A stretch of DNA of 32,593 nucleotides from Actinomycetota bacterium (GCA_027320695.1 DAHVKW010000007.1:1-32593); one strand, 5' to 3'; positions 25,739-32,593 are shown, counted from the first letter of the stretch. The notes: a model not told the origin generated them from the letters alone. Translations and numbers: made by a program.

Positions 25739-25749
25739 ACAAAGGTTCG
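25736..25749. promoter_or_regulatory. Near-perfect SOS box (lexA side)
   Basis: CAAACAAAGGTTCG fits CGAAC-N4-GTTCG with one mismatch (second base A instead of G). It overlaps the -35 of the candidate lexA promoter. Its centre is 29 bp from that of the perfect box at 25765-25778. Confidence 0.6.
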
Positions 25750-25756
25750 AAAAACA

Positions 25757-25786
25757 GTGAGAAACGAACAAATGTTCGTATATAAT
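25757..25786 (+). promoter_or_regulatory. SOS-controlled promoter of the LysM gene
   Basis: ACGAACAAATGTTCGT (25764-25779) contains a full match to the SOS consensus CGAAC-N4-GTTCG. A perfect TATAAT follows at 25781-25786, and a weak -35 GTGAGA (25757-25762) is 18 bp upstream of it. The operator abuts the -10 almost exactly as at recA. Transcripts would start near 25793. Confidence 0.88.
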
Positions 25787-25822
25787 TATTTGGGCGGGAC
25801 TGACACGATGGGAGGAAGGCCT

Positions 25823-26224
25823 GTGGTGGCGCTACAAGGCGCAGAACTGAAAGAGCAGAACGGTCCAGGCCGGCTTCACGTCGTTTATGGAACCGGCAAC
25901 CGTGACCGCCGTCGCGGTGGATCTTCGGTTTTGAATGTGCTGAGAAACGTAATTATCGGTGGTGTGATATCGATCATGCTTCTGTGCGCTTACTCGGTGG
26001 GCGTCTCGATGTCCGCTGGTTCGCCAGCCAAGACATCTTCAGCAAGTTCATTGCCGTCAGGGTGGTCTGTTTCCTATACCGTCAGACCCGGTGATTCGGC
26101 CTGGTCAATCGCTTCCAATGTTGCACCGAGCCCAGCCCAGGTGCCGTTCATTGCTAGAGAGATTGCATCCTCGGAGCAGGGCTCCATTCTTTTGCCTGGA
26201 ACAGTTCTGAACCTCACCAACTGA
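25823..26224 (+). CDS. SOS-induced single-pass membrane LysM protein (ChiZ/DivS/YneA-like)
   Basis: A 133-aa protein: polar basic N-terminus (1-40, with NRDRRRGG), one membrane segment (41-61), a Ser/Pro linker, and one LysM domain (about 84-131, SYTVRPGDSAWSIA to LLPGTVLNL) that should bind peptidoglycan outside. The open frame begins at 25682, but that is upstream of the promoter. GTG 25823 has GGAGG 7 bases before it and is preferred; ATG 25808 is the alternative. The position, divergent from lexA and just before nrdR, matches M. tuberculosis Rv2719c (chiZ) and the corynebacterial divS locus. Those products delay division during DNA damage. The same role is inferred here; there is no catalytic domain besides LysM. 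Confidence 0.85.
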   Translation: MVALQGAELKEQNGPGRLHVVYGTGNRDRRRGGSSVLNVLRNVIIGGVISIMLLCAYSVGVSMSAGSPAKTSSASSLPSGWSVSYTVRPGDSAWSIASNVAPSPAQVPFIAREIASSEQGSILLPGTVLNLTN

Positions 26225-26319
26225 TTGCTTGCGGTCCGGTCGGATCGTAATTGGGCGCACCGGCGGCTATCCCTGTAGGATCATATATGTCATTTGGTCT
26301 GGGGTGGTGGAAGATCTAA

Positions 26320-26793
26320 TTGCGCTGTCCGGCTTGTGGAGAGCTAGAGGATAAAGTCATTGATTCGCGAACTGCCGAAGACGGCCGCTCCATTAGGAGG
26401 CGTCGTGCCTGTCTCTCGTGCGGACGCCGCTTCACGACCTTCGAAAGGATTGATGAGCTTTCGTTTCTAGTAGTAAAGCGGTCCGGCGATAAAGAACCTT
26501 TTGATCGGTCGAAGATTGTATCCGGCGTCAAGTCTGCGCTGAAGAATAGGCCGGTAAAAGAGGATCAGATCGAAGCTTTGGCCAGCGATATCGAAGATAC
26601 CTTGCGTTCCGAAGGGTCGGAGGTGTCGACGCAAAGGGTTGGCAGAATGGTTCTCGAGCACTTGCGAGACCTGGATGAGGTTGGCTACCTGAGGTTTGCC
26701 TCCGTATACAAGGGTTTCGCAGACGTCAAGGATTTCGAACGGGAATTTAGTTATCTGTCTAAGGACACTGAGCCAAAGAGGCCTAAAGGTTAG
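26320..26793 (+). CDS. nrdR: Transcriptional repressor NrdR
   Basis: Nucleotide-sensing repressor of ribonucleotide reductase genes, 157 aa. The zinc ribbon has C3, C6, C31 and C34 (MRCPACG ... RRACLSCGRRF), followed by TTFERI and an ATP-cone (about 45-137, starting VVKRSGDKEPFDRSKI). TTG 26320 is chosen because it puts the invariant MRCP at the N-terminus; GTGGAAG lies about 10 bases upstream. No ribonucleotide reductase gene is in the window. No NrdR-box pair was recognised in the preceding 95-bp gap, though it contains CATATATG. Order lexA/LysM/nrdR is conserved with mycobacteria. Confidence 0.96.
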   Translation: MRCPACGELEDKVIDSRTAEDGRSIRRRRACLSCGRRFTTFERIDELSFLVVKRSGDKEPFDRSKIVSGVKSALKNRPVKEDQIEALASDIEDTLRSEGSEVSTQRVGRMVLEHLRDLDEVGYLRFASVYKGFADVKDFEREFSYLSKDTEPKRPKG

Positions 26794-26840
26794 CGTAGGC
26801 TAGTCCCTGTCAATATACGCTGAACGAGGTTTACCCATAG

Positions 26841-27308
26841 ATGTTTGATGCCAAGCACATGGCGGTATGTTCTTCTAGGATCATACCTGCTCATGCCAAG
26901 GATATTTTTGATCTTTTGGCTATGCCAGCTCTGCACTCGAAAATTGACGGTTCAGGAACGTTGAGGGGTGTGCTCAACGGTCCGGAGCGCCTTTATCTTT
27001 CTGCAAAGTTTGGCATGCGAATGAAAATGGTTGTCCCGTATCGCATGACTAACACCGTAATCGAGTTCGAAGAGAACAAATTGATCGCGTGGCGTCATCT
27101 CGGTGGGCATATTTGGCGTTATCGACTGAGTGAAATTGATACGCAGGACGGACAGCCATCAACAGAAGTGATGGAATGCTTCGATTATTCGACGGCGCGA
27201 AGTGTCCGATTTATCCAACTAATTGACGCTCCGGTCAGGAACCTGATTTCAATCGAAAAGACGTTACTGCGGCTAGAGCAGGTCTTTTCCGAGGGGCTGC
27301 CGACTTAG
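26841..27308 (+). CDS. SRPBCC-superfamily (START-like) protein
   Basis: 155 aa, a helix-grip fold typical of polyketide-cyclase/dehydrase-type proteins: N-terminal SRIIPAHAKDIFDLLAMPALHSKIDGSG (quoted in part: IFDLLAMPALHSKIDGSG), central strands with FGMRMKMVVPYRMTN and IAWRHLGGHIWRYRL, then a long C-terminal helix (NLISIEKTLLRLEQVF). Such proteins hold hydrophobic ligands; the ligand cannot be predicted. ATG 26841 follows CGAGG by 10 bases. No signal peptide. It sits alone after nrdR and faces the Asp-box gene across 181 bp with no clear terminator. Confidence 0.8.
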   Translation: MFDAKHMAVCSSRIIPAHAKDIFDLLAMPALHSKIDGSGTLRGVLNGPERLYLSAKFGMRMKMVVPYRMTNTVIEFEENKLIAWRHLGGHIWRYRLSEIDTQDGQPSTEVMECFDYSTARSVRFIQLIDAPVRNLISIEKTLLRLEQVFSEGLPT

Positions 27309-27489
27309 TTGAGGTACTGGGGACAGCCGCTTGCTCAAGATTGCTGATCATCGCCCGGCTTTGTAAAGACAGTTTGCTGCTCTGGGGATCTTGAAAAGCG
27401 AAGGCTCCGGCAATTAAGCTATGTGCGGAATTGCGAACTTCTTCGCCGGCGTCATCTCCAATTTGCATTCAAAATTAGGGCCGCAACGC

Positions 27490-29388
27490 TTATTGCCCCA
27501 TGGCGGACCATGTAGCCCCTGAGTCTTTGGTTTCAAAGACGGGATAGCTGTCGGTAACCATCCAGGCCCGACCGCCGCTGCTGGCAGCCAGGCTTGCAGG
27601 GTTCGGTATTGCTTCGTTGCTGGGCAGTTGCCGGCTGACGAATGTTGAACCGCCATCGGTGGTGGCGAGCAGGGTGTTCTCGGTCCAAACGTAGCCAACT
27701 GACGGAGAGTAAAAATTCACTCCCACCAAGATGCCGTCGCTTCCCCAGCGGGTTTGATACTCAGTTCAGCTACGACCTGCATTTGCTGTGTAGTATAGGG
27801 CATAAGTCCTGGTATGGAAGTTCTTCTTGTAGGGGTTGGGTATGAGTGGGCCTAGCACTTCGCCAATCGCCCACCAGTTGGTTGCGCTAAGCGGATCTAG
27901 GGAAATCGGGAGGAACGGGAGAGGGATCTTAGTCCAGCTTCTTCCACCACTTAAGGTTGCCTCGAGCATTGCACTGAGCGGACCTGGCACAATCAGTCCG
28001 ACCGAGGCGTTCAAGAAGCGGCCGTAATTTATTTGCTGCACACCCGGTACTGGTATCTTGGTCCAGCCGTTCTCCGATTGGCTGAACTCGATCGCGGTAC
28101 TCGTGACCACAATCTCTCCGTTTGGAACTATATCTACTGATTCAGTGTTGGCTCCAAAGTTTCCTAGCACCTTCGACGGAGTTGGCGAGTTGCTTCCAAG
28201 GGCGAGAACGCGGCCCTTCCCGGTCGATATCTCGATCTTGCCTGAGCTGTAAGAAACGCTGGCAGCTCGATACGGGGGATAGATTTTTTTCCAAACAGCT
28301 CCGCTATTCGCCTGGTTCCAGATCGAACCAGCTTCGGTAACAGCAATCCCTCCGAACGGGGTTGCCGTGGCTATATCGGCGATCCTCGTCGAACGATGAC
28401 CACCCCCTGGCAAGAGCTGTTCCCCGGTCCAGTTGATTCCGCCATCGACGGTCTTGAGCACGCCGGCGTGCGCCAGGATCAAGTAGCCAGACGAAGGACT
28501 TTCAAAGCGAACCTGATCCATATATCCCCCCATGGGTAGACCCGAAGATGCGCGAAGGGTCGTTTCAGAAGAGGAGAAAGAGGGAGAGTTAGCAATCTGT
28601 GTCCAGCTGCGGCCACCATTTACAGTTCGAAAGAGCCACTTCTCTTCGCTGCCCGCCGATGGTTGCCCGCCGACCGCCATCCAGCCAACCTCGGTCGAAA
28701 CGAATGAAAAGCCGGCATAATTGCTGCCGAACAGGCTTACTTTCGACAGCTCCGATGCAGGCTCCCTGGTCCAGCTGAGACCGCCGTCAGAGGTAATCAG
28801 AATTTCGGCCCCGAGGCCCGGGCCGCTGGCGGGATTTGCAAGGGCTATGCCGCTGCGACTGTTGAAAAAATGTACCTGTACGAATTTGCCGGTCGAGACC
28901 AGCGCCCAGCGCCGTCCTCCGTCTGACGTAGAGTAAAGGGAATCGGTAGAAAAAATACCGGTTCCGACAAGTGCGAAGCCGGAGTCCAAGGTGTCGAAAT
29001 CGAGCTGAGTTACGGTTCCTGGTATCGAACCAACGAAGTTCCAGTTGGCGAGCGGCTGGGTGCGCTCGAAGATGTCACTCTGATTGCCATTGATTTCCGC
29101 CCCAGCGAGGAAGCCGCTTTTGGAGATGAATAATGGCCGGGCTAAAGTCATATTTGGCGATGATCCAAGGTTGAACACTGCAGGCGCACCTGCCGAATTA
29201 GTTACGTCTTGGTGCACCTGAACGGTACCAGGTGATGTCAGAGCGGGGAGTGACGGTAGAGTCGTCTCAGAGCTGGCGCCCGCCGCGCCACACGATGACA
29301 AAAGAAGCGCAAACGCCAGACCAAGCAAGCTGCGCTCAGCTGCCTTACTATTCCGGCGGCCTGCACTTCCAGCGAAAAGAGCCCGCAT
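27490..29388 (-). pseudogene. Asp-box (BNR/Ycf48-like) lipoprotein with an in-frame TGA
   Basis: A secreted beta-propeller lipoprotein. The leader ends LLLSSC, a lipobox; counting from ATG 29388, preceded by GAGGAAG, the cysteine is residue 33. GTG 29424 and ATG 29415 are alternative starts. The body has about nine Asp-box-like turns: STSDGGRRW, ITSDGGLSW, RTVNGGRSW, KTVDGGINW, NQANSGAVW, ATLSGGRSW, TANAGRS-stop, ATTDGGSTF, ETKDSGATW. Codon 541 is TGA (27768-27766) exactly where the seventh turn should have Trp. The same frame then continues for 91 codons with two more turns and ends at TAA 27492-27490. One G-to-A change (TGG to TGA) explains it. It may be a nonsense mutation, an error, or readthrough. 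The truncated product would still be a 540-aa lipoprotein. Function unknown; propellers of this type include sialidases and photosystem assembly factors, but no sialidase catalytic set was seen. Confidence 0.82.
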
Positions 29389-29530
29389 CAGGCTGCTTCC
29401 TCGAGCCGATTTCATCCTCGCCACAATAACAGAAGATCCGTGCTGACGTCGCGAGTGTCAGGTTACAAATGGGCTTTGCGCAGTATTTGTACTCATGATC
29501 TCCTGGGCCCCTTAGTCGAACGAAGGCCAA

Positions 29531-29560
29531 TTTATCTTTTTGATGGGCTCGTATTCTCAA
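29531..29560 (-). promoter_or_regulatory. Candidate promoter for the Asp-box lipoprotein
   Basis: On the minus strand TTGAGA (29560-29555) and GATAAA (29536-29531) are 18 bp apart: 5/6 and 4/6 matches to sigma-A boxes. This is in the 259-bp gap between the inositol-phosphatase gene and the lipoprotein. A 12-codon ORF with AGGAG before its ATG (29496-29458, minus) lies in the resulting leader. Confidence 0.35.
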
Positions 29561-29647
29561 GGTGGGTTCTGTCGAGCCGATGCTCCTTATGGAACTGCGG
29601 CGCCTGCTTGGCGAAATGGGCTGCGGACAGAATCGTGTCTAATTTTC

Positions 29648-30445
29648 CTAATCTTCCTCGAACGGAAGATACGGATGGAGCTTTTCCCTCAGGAAATCGG
29701 CAAGCTCCAAGTTGGAAGCGCCAATAGTCAGTTCCCTTGAGGGCTCATCGTCGACCGGGCCAAGTATGGTTCCGCCTGCTTCGCGAACTATAAGGGTTGC
29801 GGCAGTATAATCCCAAGGCCATAAGCCCGCTTCGTAGTAGCCGTCCAGCCTTCCTTCGGCTAGGAAGCAAAGGTCGAGCGATGCTGCGCCTGCCCGTCTT
29901 ATGTCTCTGACTTCACCAATGATGCTGGCAAGGAATTTTGCTTGCGCAACTCTCCGAATGGCGCTATAGCCAAAGCCTGTGCCAATAAGAGACTTCGATA
30001 CCGCGACTCGTTCGCGGACATGAATCCGATCTGAGTTCTTGAATGCCCCCATGCCCTTTCCGGACCAGTAGAGAGCATCCTCGGGAATGTTGAATACGGC
30101 TCCGGCTACGATTGTTTCAGCCGCTCGAACTCCGATGGACACCGAATAGCTTGGGAAACCGTAGATGAAGTTCGTGGTTCCGTCTATTGGGTCAATGATC
30201 CATGAAATCTCCGAATTTCCCTTGTGGTCGCTGCCTTCTTCGGCGATTATCGAGTGCTCGGGAAATGCCCCATGGATACGATCGACGAGGAAATTTTCGG
30301 TGGCCTTGTCTACGTCGGTCACCATATCAGTGTTTGAGGATTTCGAAGATATCGAGAGCTGTTGCATTCTCGAGGAGCGAACCAGATCCGCAGCTTCGGC
30401 GGCAAAAATTTTTGCCGCTTCCACCAAGGTTTGATAGCTTTGCAT
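29648..30445 (-). CDS. Inositol-monophosphatase-family phosphatase (SuhB-like)
   Basis: Mg-dependent sugar-phosphate phosphatase, 265 aa. Metal-site motifs are complete: E69/E70 in AEEGS, D85 and D88 in WIIDPIDGTTNF, and the late aspartate in WDYTAATLIVREAGG. DMVTDVDKATE (40-50) is the usual N-terminal helix signature. In actinobacteria related enzymes make free inositol for phosphatidylinositol and mycothiol, or act on histidinol or fructose phosphates; the substrate here is not decided by sequence. Start ATG 30445 has only a weak upstream GGA. Transcribed divergently from the PIG-L gene across 217 bp, and in the same direction as the lipoprotein gene. Confidence 0.92.
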   Translation of the reverse strand: MQSYQTLVEAAKIFAAEAADLVRSSRMQQLSISSKSSNTDMVTDVDKATENFLVDRIHGAFPEHSIIAEEGSDHKGNSEISWIIDPIDGTTNFIYGFPSYSVSIGVRAAETIVAGAVFNIPEDALYWSGKGMGAFKNSDRIHVRERVAVSKSLIGTGFGYSAIRRVAQAKFLASIIGEVRDIRRAGAASLDLCFLAEGRLDGYYEAGLWPWDYTAATLIVREAGGTILGPVDDEPSRELTIGASNLELADFLREKLHPYLPFEED

Positions 30446-30577
30446 GTATCCAAGTTAGGCGCTGGTCCATTCCCGATGATCCGCCAAGGGTTGATTTGAG
30501 TGGGGGTTGGCGATATTAGGCTCTGGATTACGTTGAAGCATTCGGTGGAATTACGCAGCGGATTCTTTGTGGTCAAT

Positions 30578-30593
30578 ACATGCTATTGCATGT
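30578..30593. repeat. 16-bp inverted repeat in the divergent phosphatase/deacetylase gap
   Basis: ACATGCTATTGCATGT: 6-bp perfect arms around TATT. Downstream are two copies of TGCGCAT (30623-30629 and 30641-30647) and a TTGACG (30629-30634) without a good -10. The repeat has the size of a dimeric-regulator operator. Placement 70 bp before the PIG-L start suggests control of that gene; unproven. Confidence 0.4.
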
Positions 30594-30662
30594 GAAAGGT
30601 CTCTGTTTGCGATGCGATTTGGTGCGCATTGACGGTTTGCTGCGCATCGAGAATGGAAAATA

Positions 30663-31373
30663 GTGGGTCAACTGTATTCGAAGGTGCCGTCTTTAGCCTT
30701 GGCGTTTTATGCTCATCCCGACGATGCGGATGTGTCCTGCGGCGGCGCTTTGGCCCTTTGGGCTGAACTTGGCGCCAGGGTGATTCTGGTCGTGTGCACC
30801 AAAGGTGAGAAGGGTACCATCGATCCATCGAAAGATATCGCTCAGCTCGAAGCGGACCGGCATTCAGAACTGGAGAAAGCATGCAAGATTGTCGGAGTCT
30901 CGCAGATGATAAGTTTGTCAATACCAGACGGGTGCATCGAAAACTCGGTAACGTTTCGGGCCCGCTTGGTGAATCTGATCAGGGAATTCAAGCCCGAGGC
31001 GGTGCTTTGTCCGGATCCAACCGCAGTCTTTTTTGGCTCGGGATATTTCAACCACCGCGATCATCGCGAGCTGGGGTGGGCCGTTTTGGATGCTGTCTCT
31101 CCAGCCGCAGGCCTGCCTCATTATTTTCCGTCTGAAGGTCCTGGCCATCAAGTGAGCACCGTGCTTTTGTCCGGCTCTTTGGAGGCGGATGCATTTGTTG
31201 ACGTGACAAGATCCATTGAGAAGAAATTGAATGCTGTGCTTTGCCATCAATCTCAAATCGGAGACAGGCAGGACTGGATGCGGGAAGTGATTTCGACCAG
31301 GGCAAGGGAGACCGGAAAGTTGATTGGTGTGGGATTCGCTGAAGCATTCCGGCTGCTTGAGTTGGGAGTTTGA
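30663..31373 (+). CDS. PIG-L/LmbE-family N-acetylglucosaminyl deacetylase-like hydrolase
   Basis: Zinc-dependent deacetylase, 236 aa. AHPDDAD (H18, D20, D21) is the metal and catalytic motif near the N-terminus, and NHRDHRELG supplies H131 and H134. VVCTKGEKGT is the usual strand-turn after the first helix. MshB and Mca of mycothiol metabolism are in this superfamily but are near 290-300 aa; the length here is closer to BshB-type or general LmbE enzymes, so the substrate is open. An inositol-phosphatase gene next door makes a thiol or GlcNAc-inositol link possible. GTG 30663 follows GGAAAA by 4 bases. The next gene starts 2 bp after its stop. Confidence 0.88.
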   Translation: MGQLYSKVPSLALAFYAHPDDADVSCGGALALWAELGARVILVVCTKGEKGTIDPSKDIAQLEADRHSELEKACKIVGVSQMISLSIPDGCIENSVTFRARLVNLIREFKPEAVLCPDPTAVFFGSGYFNHRDHRELGWAVLDAVSPAAGLPHYFPSEGPGHQVSTVLLSGSLEADAFVDVTRSIEKKLNAVLCHQSQIGDRQDWMREVISTRARETGKLIGVGFAEAFRLLELGV

Positions 31374-31374
31374 G

Positions 31375-31779
31375 ATGGTAAAGCCATTGGTTGTCGAAAT
31401 AAAAGGCCCAGGGCACCATGAGCGCTCTGAATTCGCTAGGTCGGTAGTGAATGCCATTGCCAATCTTGGGAAGGTCGTCGCAGTCGAGGCTGATTTGAGG
31501 CCGAGATTGGCGGCTGACCTGACGGAGATGCTTGGAGTGGGAGCCACGGAGGTGCTGCTTTATGCGAAGGGGATGATGGCCAAGGTTGTTTTAGGTCCTG
31601 AAATGGCAACTCGATCGGATCTCGAGCGTCTCCACGATCCTGACGTCGAGGTGATTGTCAGATTGGTTCCAAGCGATGGAGTAGCGCGAGCCTCGATCGT
31701 AGAAAACCAGGACAAGGCATTAGAATCACTGATTTCCCAGGCATTAATGGAAGATCAGATCAATATGGAAAATAGCTGA
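31375..31779 (+). CDS. Orphan 134-aa protein coupled to the deacetylase
   Basis: No family recognised. ATG 31375 is one base past the deacetylase stop (31371-31373), with GGGAG about 7 bases upstream, so the two are in one operon. Predicted alternation of strands and helices: PLVVEIKGPG, ERSEFARSVVNAIANLG, KVVAVEAD, PRLAADLTEMLG, ATEVLLYAKG, then VEVIVRLVP and a C-terminal acidic helix. The strand-GPGHHERS-helix start looks like a P-loop-type nucleotide fold in which GxxxxGK[ST] is missing (inference only). No membrane segment or signal peptide; likely cytoplasmic. Confidence 0.72.
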   Translation: MVKPLVVEIKGPGHHERSEFARSVVNAIANLGKVVAVEADLRPRLAADLTEMLGVGATEVLLYAKGMMAKVVLGPEMATRSDLERLHDPDVEVIVRLVPSDGVARASIVENQDKALESLISQALMEDQINMENS

Positions 31780-31783
31780 CGAC

Positions 31784-31802
31784 GGCCTCTTCTCCAAAGG
31801 CC
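31784..31802 (+). terminator. Weak hairpin after the orphan gene
   Basis: GGCCT (31784-31788) pairs with AGGCC (31798-31802) around a 9-nt loop, followed by AATTAACGCTTATTATTTC. A short stem with a moderately AT-rich downstream stretch. The remaining 166 bp to the DUF3040 gene hold no convincing promoter, only TATAGC near 31920. Confidence 0.3.
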
Positions 31803-31968
31803 AATTAACGCTTATTATTTCACCTGGAGACTGTTATTTTCATACCTAATCGCGAGTGCATTTGTGGTTGTCCGCGTAGTAAGCTATTAGTAACTAGTTA
31901 AGGCTAAAGCTCTATCATTGTATAGCTCGCGGTTATGGTCTTCAGCGATGCGGGAAAGGAGGCGAAAG

Positions 31969-32343
31969 GTGCCACTTTCAGAAGAGGAACACCGGATTCT
32001 CCAGGAGATCGAAAAGAACTTCTACGAGAATGATCCTGAATTCGCGACCCGTGTTAAGTCGGAGACCGTTTATCGACATGCGGGAAGGAATATAAAGTGG
32101 GCCTTGCTTGGGTTCGCTGCCGGATTGGCGATGTTAATTCTTACCTTTACCAGTTCAGTGCTGATTGGTTTTATCGGATTTCTGATCATGCTGGGCGCGG
32201 CGGTGATTTTCGAACAGAACCTTCGGCGAATGGGTAAAGCTGGGTGGAATGACATTTCCACGTCAGTGCAGAGCAAAGGTCTTGGCTCGCAGTTCGGAAA
32301 ATTCTCCTCAAAGTTTGGGAAGCGCTTCGGGCCCAGGGGCTAG
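31969..32343 (+). CDS. DUF3040-domain membrane protein
   Basis: 124 aa. The N-terminus PLSEEEHRILQEIEKNFYEN is the DUF3040 signature of actinobacteria, where the gene often lies near mraZ or division genes. A short cytoplasmic helix is followed by two membrane segments (about 46-62 and 65-83) and a basic Gly/Ser/Phe-rich tail (FGKFSSKFGKRFG). GTG 31969 has an excellent AAAGGAGG six bases upstream, so the longer open frame from 31918 is rejected. Function in the family is not established. It has its own leader region and is not overlapped by neighbours. Confidence 0.9.
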   Translation: MPLSEEEHRILQEIEKNFYENDPEFATRVKSETVYRHAGRNIKWALLGFAAGLAMLILTFTSSVLIGFIGFLIMLGAAVIFEQNLRRMGKAGWNDISTSVQSKGLGSQFGKFSSKFGKRFGPRG

Positions 32344-32593
32344 ATCTCAATACACAGGAGTTATTGTTCCCCAATTCCGGGAACTAACAAAGAGTGCCCT
32401 GCGAGCTGGTGGAAAGGTCGTCAGTCAGACACTCCAATCCCGCCAGCAGCCAAAAAATTCGATGTTGGGCGCTCAATGGCCAATTTGCCGGAACCTGCGT
32501 GATCAAGGGGATAATCGAAGCCATCGATGACTTCAGCTGGCGGGAGATCCTTGATACCCCAAATGGAAAAGCCCGGGTGGCAAAGACCGCCAA
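32344..32593. other. Unresolved window edge, possible partial gene
   Basis: Three competing readings, none decisive. Minus strand: a frame from the edge reads GGLCHPGFSIWGIKDLPP ... SNFLAAGGIGVSD and stops near 32425, with protein-like composition; it would be the 3' end of a gene facing DUF3040. Plus strand: a frame open from 32388 to the edge ends WREILDTPNGKARVAKTA. A third, plus, frame (GGKVVSQTLQSRQQPKNS) stops at 32530. No family was recognised in any. More sequence to the right would settle it. Confidence 0.3.
32366..32384. terminator. Hairpin after the DUF3040 gene
   Basis: GTTCCC (32366-32371) and GGGAAC (32379-32384) are a perfect 6-bp inverted repeat with a 7-nt loop, 23 bp past the DUF3040 stop. 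There is no U run. It could serve as a bidirectional terminator if the minus-strand reading of the window edge is right. Confidence 0.4.

Noticed and set aside
25682-25822. Longer start for the LysM gene at 25682
   Set aside because: Lies upstream of the SOS promoter and -10 box; GTG 25823 has the good ribosome-binding site.
26224-26319. NrdR box upstream of nrdR
   Set aside because: CATATATG is present but the sequence does not match the 16-bp NrdR-box pattern and is not paired.
26819-26834. SOS-like TGAACGAGGTTTA before the SRPBCC gene
   Set aside because: Several mismatches to CGAAC-N4-GTTCG, including the second half-site.
1-32593. CRISPR arrays, tRNA/rRNA genes, insertion sequences, toxin-antitoxin or phage genes
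   Set aside because: No regularly spaced repeats, cloverleaf-like segments, transposase motifs or phage functions were seen on reading both strands; a short or diverged RNA gene could still be missed without a covariance search.

Overview
The window is a dense housekeeping segment of a chromosome, about 52% G+C by eye. It probably comes from a moderate-GC member of the Actinomycetota, perhaps an acidimicrobial lineage. I infer this from the gene order pnp - M16 peptidase - dapB - dapA - rnj - ftsK - pgsA - recA - miaB - miaA - dapF - hflX - lexA/LysM gene - nrdR. That order is a compact form of the Mycobacterium tuberculosis Rv2783c-Rv2718c block (recalled knowledge, not a search). An actinobacterial-type SOS operator, a DUF3040 protein and many GTG/TTG starts agree. 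No tRNA, rRNA, CRISPR array, insertion sequence or prophage was seen, and no gene-free stretch exceeds 300 bases.

Layout. Positions 2-6740 form a tightly packed + strand run: pnp (its 5' part lies outside the window), an M16 zinc peptidase, dapB, dapA and RNase J. Positions 6851-14686 hold ftsK, a D-Ala-D-Ala carboxypeptidase, thrB, rimO, pgsA and cinA. recA follows behind a promoter with a perfect SOS palindrome in its spacer, and ends at a 30-bp perfect palindrome. Next come miaB, two overlapping genes for unrecognised membrane proteins, and the chain miaA - dapF - hflX. A second lysine/peptidoglycan group, dapC - dapD - dapE, then meets lexA tail to tail. lexA is divergent from a small membrane LysM protein (ChiZ/DivS type), followed by nrdR and an SRPBCC protein. 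The last 5 kb is less canonical: a minus-strand Asp-box lipoprotein interrupted by one stop codon, an inositol-monophosphatase-family gene, a PIG-L deacetylase, an orphan 134-aa protein and a DUF3040 membrane protein.

How the genes work together. Six steps of the succinylase route from aspartate semialdehyde to meso-diaminopimelate (dapA, dapB, dapD, dapC, dapE, dapF) lie within 22 kb, beside cell-wall and division genes. recA and the lexA/LysM region share one operator design, giving a recognisable SOS module that couples DNA damage to division arrest. RNA turnover and modification (pnp, rnj, miaA, miaB, rimO, hflX) make up the rest.

Most notable: dapE is split by a frameshift although its metal-binding residues survive in the two frames. 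The Asp-box lipoprotein has TGA exactly where an Asp-box tryptophan is expected, with 91 more in-frame codons of the same repeat type beyond it. The lexA/LysM intergenic region carries one perfect and one near-perfect SOS box. The two membrane proteins between miaB and miaA, and the orphan behind the deacetylase, are the best candidates for undescribed functions. I did not find a clear new multi-gene defence or mobile system.
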